Positions 18,762-28,047 of a DNA stretch of 63,295 bases are shown here, piece by piece. The position numbers and the translations under genes are program-made. The notes below the pieces were generated by a model. It was not told the DNA's origin and ran no database searches. It saw only the letters and a list, made by a program, of their open reading frames with translations. The stretch is from Phyllobacterium chamaecytisi. Lineage in GTDB: Bacteria; Pseudomonadota; Alphaproteobacteria; Rhizobiales; Rhizobiaceae. Location: assembly GCF_020164455.1 (NCBI RefSeq), contig NZ_JAIQWW010000025.1, positions 1 through 63,295 on the forward strand, read 5' to 3'. Numbering within the stretch: the first letter of the stretch is position 1; every line of letters begins with the position of its first letter.

Positions 18762-20018
18762 TCAGGATAGCCGGAAGAATTTCTTTGCATTCTTACCTAG
18801 TATATTGGTAGCTAGGAGTTCGGCGTCTCCGTTTCGAAGGTATCCGCTTGCGACCTTCTCCTCTAAGACATCGCCGATTAGGTGCCGGGCAAATTGGATT
18901 GCAGCAAACGATTCTTCGACATGCTGGCAATCACCCCCGATCATCATCCTTGAATTGTCTGGCAATACTTCGATAGCTTCGTGCAAAGCGAGCTTAAAAT
19001 GAGATGGGCTTAACAAAAAGGACCAACACAAGTCCAACCAGACGTTTCTGTAAATGAACGCCATGCCCAGGAGGTCGCGACTCCAGGGATAAGCAAGATG
19101 CATTAGCAGGAAACGCGTCTTAGGATGACGCTCGATCAACCCGGCAATCCGGAGCGGGTGGGAACCTCTTAAAATTGCGGTCCCAAGATGCGTTTGGATT
19201 GGGAGGTCGAACTCGGCTGCAAGCCGGCAAAACAAATCGACGATGTAGTCACCGAAGGCTTTTCGGGCCGAACCGGATGGGGAAACTTGTCCCCAGGCTT
19301 CGCGCGCAAGTCGCTCATTTGGTTCATCAAAATTTAGATCTCGGTCGTATGCAAGGGCGTTCTTGAGCGCGACTTGATTGCGCCCACGGCAACCTCTGAC
19401 AAGTTCGCGGATGGCGTCGCAGTAATCGTCAAAGGTATTCAACTCCATGCCGAGCCGCTTTAGCAACGCATGGCCGGAATTTCCGTTATGATCTCGGGAT
19501 TGCGGATTCCAGCCAAAGGCAAAAGCATTGATCCGGAGCACGGCGTCGTAGTTTTCTCCGAGCGCCGCGCGCGGCTCGAATATGGGATCGAGGTACGAGT
19601 CGGTTATAATCCTCCCGATACCGGCGCGCTTAATAACCTCGCGCGGCCACGTTTCCTCCTTGTGACGCGACCGAACCGAAGCATCTACGGCCTCCCAATT
19701 TTCTCGCGTAATCCCAACCTCGCTGAACCCGTGTAACTCGACTGTTCCGCGAACGAGATTCGTAACAAAGGAATTTGAACTGCTGTTTTCCAAGTACGGA
19801 GCTAAGGCTTCCCACGTGGTCGGCACGGTCGGAGCGGATACCACGTCGTGGGTAGCTTTAGGTTCCGAGGGCAGCACATTGCTGGTCCAGGCTGCATAGC
19901 TCTGTTGAAACAACTTCAGCAAGTTTACGTCGCGGCTGAGCGTGATCTGAGGCATGTGATGTTCATGAACATCGATAACATCGAACGAATTCACGACTTG
20001 CCTGATTGCTTCGGACAT
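18762..20018 (-). CDS. Amidohydrolase family protein (TIM-barrel metal hydrolase)
   Basis: This protein of 418 residues has the amidohydrolase metal signature VIDVHEHHMPQ near 14-24, a central IQTHLGTAILRGSH, the strand RFLLMHLAYPWSRD and a C-terminal MMIGGDCQHVEES that supplies the last Asp ligand. These fit the uronate isomerase/amidohydrolase-2 group. It sits inside a Liv-type transport operon upstream of glcDEF and is the likely first enzyme acting on the imported substrate, releasing a product that GlcDEF can oxidise. The substrate is unknown. Confidence 0.85.
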   Translation of the reverse strand: MSEAIRQVVNSFDVIDVHEHHMPQITLSRDVNLLKLFQQSYAAWTSNVLPSEPKATHDVVSAPTVPTTWEALAPYLENSSSNSFVTNLVRGTVELHGFSEVGITRENWEAVDASVRSRHKEETWPREVIKRAGIGRIITDSYLDPIFEPRAALGENYDAVLRINAFAFGWNPQSRDHNGNSGHALLKRLGMELNTFDDYCDAIRELVRGCRGRNQVALKNALAYDRDLNFDEPNERLAREAWGQVSPSGSARKAFGDYIVDLFCRLAAEFDLPIQTHLGTAILRGSHPLRIAGLIERHPKTRFLLMHLAYPWSRDLLGMAFIYRNVWLDLCWSFLLSPSHFKLALHEAIEVLPDNSRMMIGGDCQHVEESFAAIQFARHLIGDVLEEKVASGYLRNGDAELLATNILGKNAKKFFRLS

Positions 20019-20088
20019 AGTCTGCGTCTCCTTGGTAATTCTTCGGAAAGGAAAAAATCTAGCCCCGCTGATGTTGCACGCGGAGGTC

Positions 20089-20790
20089 CTATGGCGCGAG
20101 ATATTTCAAGAGCCGCGGATCATCACGCACGTCAGGAGAGGAACCCGCAAGTGCGACACCCCCACGGTCGAGGACATAGGCATGGCTCGCCACCCTCAGA
20201 GCAAGGTCCAGATGCTGTTCGACCACGATCACGGCGATATCTTTCGCGAGATCAATGAGCCGCTCTGTGATCTCTTCGACGACGCCGATCCATACACCCT
20301 CTGTGGGCTCATCGAGCAAAAGCAGCCGCGGTTTAGGAAGCAGCGCGCGTGCAATTGCCAGCATTTTGCGTTCACCCCCTGAAAGCGTGCCGGCGGCTTG
20401 GCCGAACCGTTCGCTAAGTTTAGGAAAGATCGCAAGAACCCGGTCGAGGGCATCCCGCTCACGAGATGCGATCATGCCGATCGCAAGGTTGTCGCGCACC
20501 GAGAGGCGCGCGAACACCGAATGTTCCTGCGGCACATAGCCAATACCTCGTCTTATTCTCTGTTCGGTGGGCAAATTCCCAATGTCGCGGGCATCCATGT
20601 TGACAGAGCCGCCCGCTAAAGGAAGTTCTCCCACAATGGCTTTTAAGAGGGTCGTTTTGCCGGCTCCGTTACGCCCCAGCACGGCCACACCGCCTTGGTG
20701 TGGCACATGAATGTTGACACCGAACAACACTTGGCTACGTCCGTAACCCGCGTTGAGATCCTTCACGTCGAGTAATCTGTTATTAAGCAC
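20089..20790 (-). CDS. livF: Branched-chain amino acid-type ABC transporter ATP-binding protein LivF
   Basis: This ATPase of about 233 residues has Walker A LGRNGAGKTT, signature LSGGERKMLAIARAL and Walker B LLLLDEPTEGVWIGVVEEI. The EGVWIGVVEE form after Walker B is typical of the urea/amide branch of LivF (UrtE-like). A GTG start at 20790, overlapping the livG stop (GTGCTTAA), fits homologues better than the longer frame from 20871. It pairs with LivG at 20783-21517. Confidence 0.9.
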   Translation of the reverse strand: MLNNRLLDVKDLNAGYGRSQVLFGVNIHVPHQGGVAVLGRNGAGKTTLLKAIVGELPLAGGSVNMDARDIGNLPTEQRIRRGIGYVPQEHSVFARLSVRDNLAIGMIASRERDALDRVLAIFPKLSERFGQAAGTLSGGERKMLAIARALLPKPRLLLLDEPTEGVWIGVVEEITERLIDLAKDIAVIVVEQHLDLALRVASHAYVLDRGGVALAGSSPDVRDDPRLLKYLAP

Positions 20791-21517
20791 GGCGCAGATA
20801 AACCTCCTTGACCTTGGAGCTTGCCTGAATCTCCTGTACGGTGCCGGAGCATATGACGCTGCCCTGATCAAGCACGGTAAGCCGATCGCAAATGTCCCGA
20901 ATGAAGTCGAGATCGTGCTCCACTATAATGAGGGAGCAGCTATCTTTGATCGGTCGCAGCAACTCACCCGTAACGCGTCGCTCCTCGTAACTCATTCCAC
21001 CGGTGGGTTCGTCGAGGAGCAGCAGCTTTGGCTCTCCGGCCAATGCCATGGCGATCTCGAGCCACTGCTGCTGGCCATGCGAGAGAACCGCTGCAGGTTG
21101 GTAGGCGCGATCTGCAAGACGAAACTGTTCCAGCATGTTCATGACACGGTCATGCAATGTGCTTCGGCTGCGAGAGAACACCAAGCTCACCAGCGATAGC
21201 TTGGCTTGAAGCGCGAGCAAGACGTTGTCGTACAGTGTCAGTGCCGGCAGAACGTTGGTGATCTGGAACTTGAGGCTCATTCCCGCGCGTGCCCGCTCAG
21301 CAGGTGAGAAGCGGGTAATGTCGACACCTGAAAATGACACTCTACCTTTAGTCGGGTTCTCCGCGCCCGCCACGCATTTCATGAGGGTACTCTTGCCGGA
21401 ACCATTCGGACCAATAAGCCCGTGAAACTCGTTTTTGTGGACCGTGAACGCTGCATTGTTGAGCGCGGTGAGCTTTCCGAAAGTCTTGTCGATGCCGGTT
21501 ACCTCAAGCAGTGTCAT
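20783..21517 (-). CDS. livG: Branched-chain amino acid-type ABC transporter ATP-binding protein LivG
   Basis: This ATPase of about 244 residues from MTLLEVTGIDKTFGKLTALN has Walker A GLIGPNGSGKSTLMK, signature LSHGQQQWLEIAMALAG (SHGQ form as in the UrtD/LivG branch), Walker B LLLDEPTGGMSYEERR and the switch IIVEHDLDF. ATG 21517 follows GAGGGAAAA and overlaps livM by 14 nt; an upstream ATG at 21544 is less likely. Confidence 0.92.
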   Translation of the reverse strand: MTLLEVTGIDKTFGKLTALNNAAFTVHKNEFHGLIGPNGSGKSTLMKCVAGAENPTKGRVSFSGVDITRFSPAERARAGMSLKFQITNVLPALTLYDNVLLALQAKLSLVSLVFSRSRSTLHDRVMNMLEQFRLADRAYQPAAVLSHGQQQWLEIAMALAGEPKLLLLDEPTGGMSYEERRVTGELLRPIKDSCSLIIVEHDLDFIRDICDRLTVLDQGSVICSGTVQEIQASSKVKEVYLRRA

Positions 21518-22589
21518 TTTTCCCTCGCTTTCCCGGGCGGCCAAAGGTTCCCACCCGTTCGCGTTCGCTCAACAGCAGACTGACAAGGCCAGCGGGTCGA
21601 AACATGATTACAAGGAGCAACAGGACGCCGAGGATGATAGGCCAAACGTCCTGGAAGCTGTTCGAGAGCCAGAAGCTCAATGCTTCAATGACAATTGTCC
21701 CGATTATTGCGCCGACAAGGGTTCCAGACCCTCCGAAAAGCACGTAAAGTACCACTTGCGTCGACATCACCACACCAAGAACGTTGGTGCCGACGAAGCC
21801 CTCGTGAAAAGCATAGAGGCTGCCCGCCATTCCAGCGATGGCGCCGCTGATTGCAAAAATAACGGCCTTCAGATGCTGCGCTTTATAGCCGAAGAAGCCG
21901 ATCCTGTATTCGTTTTCTCGCAGCCCCGCTAAAGCAAGGCCAAACTGCGAGCGTAGTAAAAATCGAGACAGCAGATAAACAAAAACTAGAATCCCAAGCG
22001 CTAGATAGTAGAACGTCGATCCCTCATTCAGTTCATAGGGCCCGATCGTCATCAACTGGATGGACGGAATACCATTCTGACCCCCGAGGTAAGATGAACC
22101 TCCGGCAAGTCGATCAGCAGCGTAAGCGCCGGTCATTGTACCAAGCGAAACAAAAACAATGCTTGAAGGGTGACGACCCAGCAACAAAAAACCGGCGAGC
22201 AGCAAGGAAGCCACGAAACCAATCAGGGCACCGACTGGAAACACCACGAAGATCGACGAAATGTTGAAGTCTCGGGAAAGAAGGGCGACTCCGTAGCCTG
22301 CCATTCCGAAAAAGAGCGACTGACCCAGGCTCAAGATCCCGGCGTATCCCCAGACCAAATCGAATGACAATGCAAAGAGGCACAGGATAAGAACGCGGGT
22401 TGCGAAAACGGTGACGTAGTCTTGAAGCAGGAGCGGTACAAGCACCGCGACGATGAACATCGAGATTTCGAGAGCCGGAAGAATCCTCCGGCTTTCAGAT
22501 AACGCAAGATCTTTCGTGCGTCTCGTTGGAAGCTCTACCACCTGCGGGCCCAATGTAGCCGCAGCCTTGTCGGTTGACTGATGTGACAT
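21504..22589 (-). CDS. livM: Branched-chain amino acid-type ABC transporter permease LivM
   Basis: This membrane protein of 361 residues starts with a 40-residue polar N-terminus, then has about ten hydrophobic segments. Family motifs are LVWGYAGILSLGQSLFFGMAGY near 79-100 and GGSGTLVGAIIGTIVIEAL near 289-307. The long polar N-terminus is normal for the UrtC/LivM group. It begins one base after the binding-protein stop. Confidence 0.92.
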   Translation of the reverse strand: MSHQSTDKAAATLGPQVVELPTRRTKDLALSESRRILPALEISMFIVAVLVPLLLQDYVTVFATRVLILCLFALSFDLVWGYAGILSLGQSLFFGMAGYGVALLSRDFNISSIFVVFPVGALIGFVASLLLAGFLLLGRHPSSIVFVSLGTMTGAYAADRLAGGSSYLGGQNGIPSIQLMTIGPYELNEGSTFYYLALGILVFVYLLSRFLLRSQFGLALAGLRENEYRIGFFGYKAQHLKAVIFAISGAIAGMAGSLYAFHEGFVGTNVLGVVMSTQVVLYVLFGGSGTLVGAIIGTIVIEALSFWLSNSFQDVWPIILGVLLLLVIMFRPAGLVSLLLSERERVGTFGRPGKRGKNDTA

Positions 22590-23810
22590 TCAGCACTCCT
22601 TAGGGTCTACAGGACCGTCGCTGCGTGCGACGATCTCGTATTTGCCCCCTTTAGCTACGCCGATGTACATGTTCATCTTGCAATGGTGTTTGCCCGGCAC
22701 CATCTCCGCGGGTCCGCCAGGACCTTCGGCGATTTTGGCATGATCAAGGGCTGCGGCCACGGCGTCGCGATCAACGGTGCCCGCTTCCTTCACTGCGGCT
22801 TCCCACAGCTTCAGCCCTCGATAAGTGCCCGTAGCGGCGCTTCCGGCTGAGAAACGAAATTGACTGGGGAATTGCTTTTCGTAATCTCCTTGGATTTTGG
22901 CGCTTACTGGATCCTCATCAATCAGCGCCCGGTAGTAGTCAAGGCTGCTCGCGAGACCATCAATCTCGTGAGCCTGATTCATTTCGAGGAAGTTTTCGTC
23001 AAAATAGGTGCAACCTATCCGCCCGCCATTCTTGGAGAAGCCGGCTTCATAAAGCTGTTTGAAGAACGGACCGACACCCGGGGGGACGACGGTGTTGAAG
23101 ACTACGTCCACGCGGTTTGAGATGACGCGGTTGACGGTGGAGGAGAAATCAATCTGATCGTTAGGATAGTATTCTTCGAAAACCACCTCGCCGCCGTTGC
23201 TTTCGATCACCTTGCGCGCGTAGGCGTTGATCGTCTGTGGCCACACATAGTTGGAACCAGGCAATGCAAAACGTTTGCCGCCATTCTTGATAAGCCAGGG
23301 AATGAATTGATCACAGTTCTGCGCGGGTACAGGACCGGTGCAAAATAGATAAGGCGTGCACTCCTTGCCCTCGTAGCCCTCAGGGTAGATGTAGATCGTC
23401 TTGCCGCGGGACACGATGACGTCCTTGATGGCATTGCGCATCGAACTGGAAATTCCTCCTAGAACCAGATCGACTTTGTCACGCTGGATCAGCTTGCGAA
23501 CATTTCCAACGGCAACGGACTCGTTGGTGGCCGTATCCTCGATATAGAGTTCGATGGGGCGGCCGAGCAGACCACCTGCGTCGTTTATCTCCTTAACGAT
23601 CATACGCGCGACGTTGGCGTCAGTGTTACCCGCAAATCCCAGCGAACCGGTAAGGTCGGTAGCAATGCCGAGCTTGATCGGCCCCTCAGATGCGTTCGCC
23701 CAGCCGGGACGTATCACCCAGCTGCCCGGACCTACCGCGATGGCGGCCGAAGCGAATGCGAAATTATGCAGAAAGCCGCGCCGACTGAACTTCACACTGT
23801 CAATCATCAT
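22590..23810 (-). CDS. ABC transporter substrate-binding protein, LivK/UrtA/AmiC type, with Tat signal (copy 1)
   Basis: This protein of 406 residues has a twin-arginine signal (FSRRGFL near 8-14, then an alanine-rich stretch to about residue 40), so it is exported folded. The mature part shows GPIKLGIATDLTGSLGFAGN, KEINDAGGLLGRPIELYIED and a C-terminal GPAEMVPGKHHCKMNMYIGV, the last resembling the amide/urea-binding branch. It lies directly before livM. A nearly identical copy lies at 24540-25760, with matching upstream sequence. GGGAGA precedes the tandem ATGATG start. Confidence 0.92.
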   Translation of the reverse strand: MMIDSVKFSRRGFLHNFAFASAAIAVGPGSWVIRPGWANASEGPIKLGIATDLTGSLGFAGNTDANVARMIVKEINDAGGLLGRPIELYIEDTATNESVAVGNVRKLIQRDKVDLVLGGISSSMRNAIKDVIVSRGKTIYIYPEGYEGKECTPYLFCTGPVPAQNCDQFIPWLIKNGGKRFALPGSNYVWPQTINAYARKVIESNGGEVVFEEYYPNDQIDFSSTVNRVISNRVDVVFNTVVPPGVGPFFKQLYEAGFSKNGGRIGCTYFDENFLEMNQAHEIDGLASSLDYYRALIDEDPVSAKIQGDYEKQFPSQFRFSAGSAATGTYRGLKLWEAAVKEAGTVDRDAVAAALDHAKIAEGPGGPAEMVPGKHHCKMNMYIGVAKGGKYEIVARSDGPVDPKEC

Positions 23811-23935
23811 CGATAGTCTCCCACTGGCTCGTTGGCCTTGATGCGCCCCCCTCCGGGCCGCAGCAGCAGGAAGCTATCCGTCATTTTTCAGTCACATCCG
23901 GTCTTTCGAAGCGGAAGTTGGGTAAAATTGCGTAA
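23809..23935. repeat. Duplicated binding-protein unit, left copy of the upstream region
   Basis: The sequence upstream of copy 1 (from CATCATCGATAGTCTCCCAC through the run of pyrimidines and CAGTCACAT to the GGGTAAA motif at 23920) recurs at 25757-25885 upstream of copy 2. The coding parts match as well, so the duplication spans promoter and gene. Divergence increases beyond the motif. Confidence 0.8.
23920..23935. promoter_or_regulatory. GGGTAAA direct-repeat motif, site B
   Basis: The plus strand reads GGGTAAAATTGCGTAA, 110 bp upstream of the start codon at 23810. Two half-sites (TTGGGTAA and TTGCGTAA) lie 10 bp apart. It shares its sequence with sites A, C, D and E. It probably binds a common regulator or forms part of a promoter. 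Confidence 0.6.
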
Positions 23936-24447
23936 TTCGCTCGAAGAAAGAGAGGTGCGGGCTGCTGCAAACGTGCGTCGCGTGGGTGCCCCCTGCAGGA
24001 GACCTTCAATTCGACGCTATTTGGAGACTGAACGCCTCACCGGGAAGATAACAGCGGGGTTTGTTATATATAAAGAGCGGGTACGGTTTCGAACACGAGC
24101 GATGAGGCGGTTTCATACACGCCTACTACCAACGTTGACCGGCCTTGCGTTTCGGCAGCCGAGGACCCCGTAGATTTCAAGTGGCGGCTTCAGTTCTTAT
24201 GATGTCAGCCGTCAAAGGACAAATTGATCTAGAGAGCTCATGGGGGCACAGCGACAGTGCGATCGGTGACGCGATACCACCACCTCGGTGCAATGAATCA
24301 TTTTGCAGATTTCGCGACGGGTTTCATCGGCCGACACCGCTACAAGGTCGTTGAAATTCGTGTTCACCAAAGACCTATTGACGCCGGGTACCTTATTTCA
24401 GGCCGATGCCCAAACCCCGTGATAAATAACTCCCAGCCATTAAAAAA
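23936..24447. other. Spacer between the two binding-protein genes
   Basis: About 510 bases without a convincing gene. Short plus-strand frames at 24145-24354 and 24257-24784 have no protein character. It may be the residue of genes lost after the tandem duplication. Confidence 0.5.
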
Positions 24448-24471
24448 GCAGGCAAGGTGCACCTTGCCTGC
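24448..24471 (-). terminator. Rho-independent terminator after binding-protein copy 2
   Basis: A perfect 24-base palindrome (GCAGGCAAGGTG and its complement) is flanked by A-runs on the plus strand before it and after it, so transcripts in both directions end in U-tracts. It lies 69 bp past the stop of copy 2. It would largely insulate copy 2 from copy 1 and livMGF. Confidence 0.8.
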
Positions 24472-24539
24472 AAAAAAACGCACAATCGTTCCTTCAGCGG
24501 AAGCCAAGTTCCCAAGAATAACTATGGTGAGGCTCTCAT

Positions 24540-25760
24540 TCAGCACTCCTTTGGATCAACGAGGCCAGCGCTGCGCGAGACGACCTCAAATTGCTCGCCT
24601 TTGGCTACGCCGATGTACATATTCATCTTGCAATGATGCTTGCCTGGAACCATCTCTGCCGGGCCGCCGGGACCATCAACAATTTTGGCATGATCGAGGG
24701 CTGCGGCCACGGCGTCGCGGTCGACGGTACCAGCCTCTTTCACTGCGGCCTCCCAGAGCTTCAGTCCTCGATAAGTGCCTGTAGCTGCGCTCCCGGCCGA
24801 GAACCGAAATGGACCAGGGAACTCCTTTTCATAGGTTGCTTGGATCTTGGCACTTACTGGATCTTCCGCAGTGAGCGCTTTATAGTAATCAAGGCTGCTT
24901 GCAAGACCTTCCACCTCGTGAGCTTGATTCATTGGGAGCGCGTTCTCATCGTAGTAGACACAGCCTAGCCGACCGCCGTTCTTAGAGAAATCCGCTTCAT
25001 AAAGCTGTTTGAAGAACGGACCGACACCCGGGGGGATAACGGTGTTGAATACGACATCAACCCGGTTTGAGATGACGCGGTTGACGGTGGAGGAGAAATC
25101 AATCTGGTCGATAGGATAGTATTCTTCGAAAATCACCTCGCCGCCGTTGCTTTCGATCACCTTGCGCGCGTAGGCGTTGATCGTCTGCGGCCACACATAA
25201 TTGGAGCCCGGCAAAGCGAAACGTTTGCCACCATTCTTGATAAGCCAGGGTATGAACTGATCACAGTTCTGTGCCGGCACCGGACCGGTGCAGAATAGAT
25301 AAGGCGTGCACTCTTGTCCTTCATAGGCCTGCGGATAAATGTACAGGGTCTTTCCGCGAGAGATGATCGTATCCTTGATGGCGTTGCGCATAGCGCTGGA
25401 AATTCCTCCAACCACCAGATCGACTTTGTCGCGCTGGATCAGCTTTCGAACATTACCAACGGCAATGGATTCATTGGAGGCGGTATCTTGGATGTGAAGC
25501 TCGATGGGGCGTCCCAGAAGACCGCCCGCATCGTTGATCTCCTTAACGACCATACGAGCAACGTTGGCGTCGGTGTTGCCGGGAAAGCCGAGCGAGCCCG
25601 TAAGATCGGTGGCCATGCCGAGCTTGATCGGCCCCTCAGATGCGTTCGCCCAGCCAGGACGTATCACCCAGCTGCCCGAACCTACTGCAATGGCGGCCGA
25701 AGCGAAGGCGAAATTGTGAAGGAAGCGGCGCCGGTTGAACTTCATACTGTCAATCATCAT
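24540..25760 (-). CDS. ABC transporter substrate-binding protein, LivK/UrtA/AmiC type, with Tat signal (copy 2)
   Basis: This protein of 406 residues from MMIDSMKFNRRRFLHNFAFA has a twin-arginine signal (NRRRFL) and is nearly identical to copy 1 over its whole length. Small clusters of change occur, for example VYYDENALPMNQAHEVEG against TYFDENFLEMNQAHEIDG, in a part likely to touch the ligand pocket or hinge. The start at 25760 rather than the open-frame start 25835 is fixed by comparison with copy 1. A strong terminator follows, so it is probably a monocistronic gene with its own copy of the GGGTAAA site. Confidence 0.92.
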   Translation of the reverse strand: MMIDSMKFNRRRFLHNFAFASAAIAVGSGSWVIRPGWANASEGPIKLGMATDLTGSLGFPGNTDANVARMVVKEINDAGGLLGRPIELHIQDTASNESIAVGNVRKLIQRDKVDLVVGGISSAMRNAIKDTIISRGKTLYIYPQAYEGQECTPYLFCTGPVPAQNCDQFIPWLIKNGGKRFALPGSNYVWPQTINAYARKVIESNGGEVIFEEYYPIDQIDFSSTVNRVISNRVDVVFNTVIPPGVGPFFKQLYEADFSKNGGRLGCVYYDENALPMNQAHEVEGLASSLDYYKALTAEDPVSAKIQATYEKEFPGPFRFSAGSAATGTYRGLKLWEAAVKEAGTVDRDAVAAALDHAKIVDGPGGPAEMVPGKHHCKMNMYIGVAKGEQFEVVSRSAGLVDPKEC

Positions 25761-25870
25761 CGATAGTCTCCCACTGGCTCGTTGGCCTTGAATGCGTCCC
25801 CCTCCGGGCCGCAGCAGCAAGAAGCTATCCGTCATTATTCAGTCACATTCGATCTTTCAGAACGGGATTT

Positions 25871-25885
25871 GGGTAAAGTTGCGTA
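25871..25885. promoter_or_regulatory. GGGTAAA direct-repeat motif, site C
   Basis: The plus strand reads GGGTAAAGTTGCGTA, 111 bp upstream of the start codon of binding-protein copy 2. It is the duplicated partner of site B and has kept the motif although flanking bases differ. Confidence 0.6.
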
Positions 25886-26077
25886 CATCTCCAATAATGG
25901 AAGAGGACCTTGCGATAGACCGGAACATCGACTCGCGCTTGACGTACTGTTGGGGGGTATTTCAAGGGATGAGGCTGGGTACGAATAGCGCTTCAGGCTG
26001 GTTTGGAACATGCAAACCCAGCCTACCAGGCCCGCTTCAAACCTTTCAAACGACTGTTGTTCGATTAGGGCGAACGT

Positions 26078-26105
26078 CTGGCCCCGCATTTCGCTGCGGG
26101 GCCAG
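26078..26105 (-). terminator. Strong GC-rich hairpin downstream of the flavoprotein gene
   Basis: CTGGCCCCGCA and its exact complement form an 11-bp stem around a 6-base loop, about 170 bp past the stop of the flavoprotein gene. No U-run follows, so it may be a weak terminator or an mRNA 3'-end stabiliser. Confidence 0.45.
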
Positions 26106-26276
26106 GGTGCTCTGCACGACGCTTGGGAGGTCTGTGATCATTCGTGTGCAGAGTCTGACTTTGATAACAAAATCGGCCTTTTCCAGCCACGTGACAAACG
26201 CACCTCCGGCTTAGACAAGCCGGAAGTGGCAATGCGCAATATCGCTGCAGCCGCTAGGATCCGGTCGAGCTATTTC

Positions 26277-28007
26277 TTAGTCGACGCGCCCTCCGATCGC
26301 ATTGGCCGCCCTGTAAGCGAATACAATTCCCGGGCCGATTGTGATGCCCGCCCCTGGATAGAGTCCTCGCATCAGCGACGTTGCGTCGTTGCCGCAAGCA
26401 TAAAGTCCGTCGATCGGAGAGCCGTCAGCCTTCAGGACCCGACCGGAAGTGTCCGTCGCAAGCCCAGCTGCAGTTCCGAGGGTCGCCGGCACGATTCGGA
26501 GCGCTACGAACGGACCCGCAGTAATAGGACCGAGATTGGGATTGAGTTTTCCGACCGACGGGTCTCCGAGCAAACGATTGAACGCGGATTCTCCGCGATG
26601 AAAATAGGGGTCAAGACCGCTCTTTGAATGAGTGTTATGCTCGGCCACGGTCTTTTCCAGCTCAGATGGATCGACCCCGATCTTCCGCGCAAGTTCAGCA
26701 ACTGTGGCTGCGACCTGGATGTAGTTTACCCGCTCATATGATTTTGTGCTGCGCGTCCATGGCCAAGGAAGAAGATGTCCCATGCCACGCTTTTTCAGGA
26801 ACTCGTGGTCACAGATGAAGTAGAACCGTTTGTCGGCCGGATAGCCGCTCTGGAACATCGCCAGGCAGATGTCGTGATAGGAATTGGATTCGTTGACGAA
26901 ACGCCGAGCGTTTGGTCCGATTGCAATGACGCCCGGCCGGCCGCGATCAAGCCAGCCATATGGAACGGTCTGCGTTCTTCCTTTTCCATGCAGCAAGGAA
27001 ACAGGCGTCCAGAAGCCCGCGCTCGCGACGTTGTTATCAATAGCACCGCCCAGCTCCACAGCCAGCTTGATCCCGTCGCCGGTCGAGTCCGGGTGCGCTA
27101 GGGTGTCATCGTGCTGATGGGCACCGCTTAAGGCGGCCCGAAGCTTGGCATCGCGCGCAAATCCGCCTGTCGCCAGGATGACGCCACGCGCAGCCTTGAT
27201 GCGTAGATCGCGGCCATTGCGCCGAAGGACGACGCCGGTGACACGGCCGTCTTCCACGACGAGGTGAACCAGCGGAGCTTCCGTCCAGATGTCGACCTTC
27301 CGCTTGCGAAGACTTGTGATGAAACGGGCAACAAGCGCGTTGCCGCCACTCAACTCCGTGCCGCGCTGGTAGCGCAGCCGATCGCGAGCATAACGGCCGA
27401 CACGGCGGAGCACATGCCGCATCGAGTCCAGGGACTTGAATGGATTGAGAAACTTCGTGACCTCTCCGGAGGAAATCATCATGCCGCCGAGAACCACTCG
27501 GATCGGATCTCCAACCAGATCGAAATCCTTGCCAAGCCAGCGGCCGTCATAGGGGGCTGGGCTCAGTGCTCTGCCTGAATCAACACCACCCACCTGGCTG
27601 GAGTGATAGTCGGGCGCAGAGGCGAGCGTGAACTTCACGTCCGTCCCCTTCTCAATTTCCGTGAGAGCCTTTGGACCATCAGTCAGATACGCATCGACGA
27701 AATCCTCGCGGTAGTAGTTTCCGAGTTCGTTCTTGAGATAGGTCCTGGCGTTTTCAATGCTGTCCTGGACCTTCGCGGCCACAGCTTGAGGCGAACACGG
27801 AACCCAGATCATCCCGTTCGACAGCGCGGTAGTTCCCCCCAATTTCGACGATTTCTCGCAGACGAGAACCTTCAGGTTGGCCTGAGCGGCGAACAGGGCG
27901 GCCGACAGGCCGGCTGCGCCGCTTCCGACAGAAACGACGTCATAAACCGCGTCCCATGCGGGTTTGACGGACTCTTGGGGAGAAAGTGGGGTGGCAACTT
28001 CGGACAT
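26277..28007 (-). CDS. FAD-dependent oxidoreductase, fumarate reductase/3-ketosteroid dehydrogenase-like flavoprotein
   Basis: This flavoprotein of 576 residues has the N-terminal FAD loop VVSVGSGAAGLSAALFAAQA near 23-42, EKSSKLGGTTALSNGMIWVP, ARGVILATGGFARD and the C-terminal GNDATSLMRGLYPGAGITIGP. This layout matches KstD-like and fumarate reductase-like dehydrogenases that introduce or reduce a C=C bond. ATG 28007 is chosen because ACGAGAG precedes it and the upstream extension of the frame is only a shadow of the neighbouring gene. It is the last gene of a three-gene unit with the TIM-barrel and Tm-1-like proteins. Substrate unknown. Confidence 0.87.
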   Translation of the reverse strand: MSEVATPLSPQESVKPAWDAVYDVVSVGSGAAGLSAALFAAQANLKVLVCEKSSKLGGTTALSNGMIWVPCSPQAVAAKVQDSIENARTYLKNELGNYYREDFVDAYLTDGPKALTEIEKGTDVKFTLASAPDYHSSQVGGVDSGRALSPAPYDGRWLGKDFDLVGDPIRVVLGGMMISSGEVTKFLNPFKSLDSMRHVLRRVGRYARDRLRYQRGTELSGGNALVARFITSLRKRKVDIWTEAPLVHLVVEDGRVTGVVLRRNGRDLRIKAARGVILATGGFARDAKLRAALSGAHQHDDTLAHPDSTGDGIKLAVELGGAIDNNVASAGFWTPVSLLHGKGRTQTVPYGWLDRGRPGVIAIGPNARRFVNESNSYHDICLAMFQSGYPADKRFYFICDHEFLKKRGMGHLLPWPWTRSTKSYERVNYIQVAATVAELARKIGVDPSELEKTVAEHNTHSKSGLDPYFHRGESAFNRLLGDPSVGKLNPNLGPITAGPFVALRIVPATLGTAAGLATDTSGRVLKADGSPIDGLYACGNDATSLMRGLYPGAGITIGPGIVFAYRAANAIGGRVD

Positions 28008-28047
28008 GACAAACTCTCGTGAAACGGAAACTTGGTGGCGCTCTAGG

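Noticed and set aside
23920..23935. The shared motif as a sigma-54 (-24/-12) promoter
   Set aside because: GG and GC are 8 bases apart instead of 10, and the motif points away from the genes it precedes.
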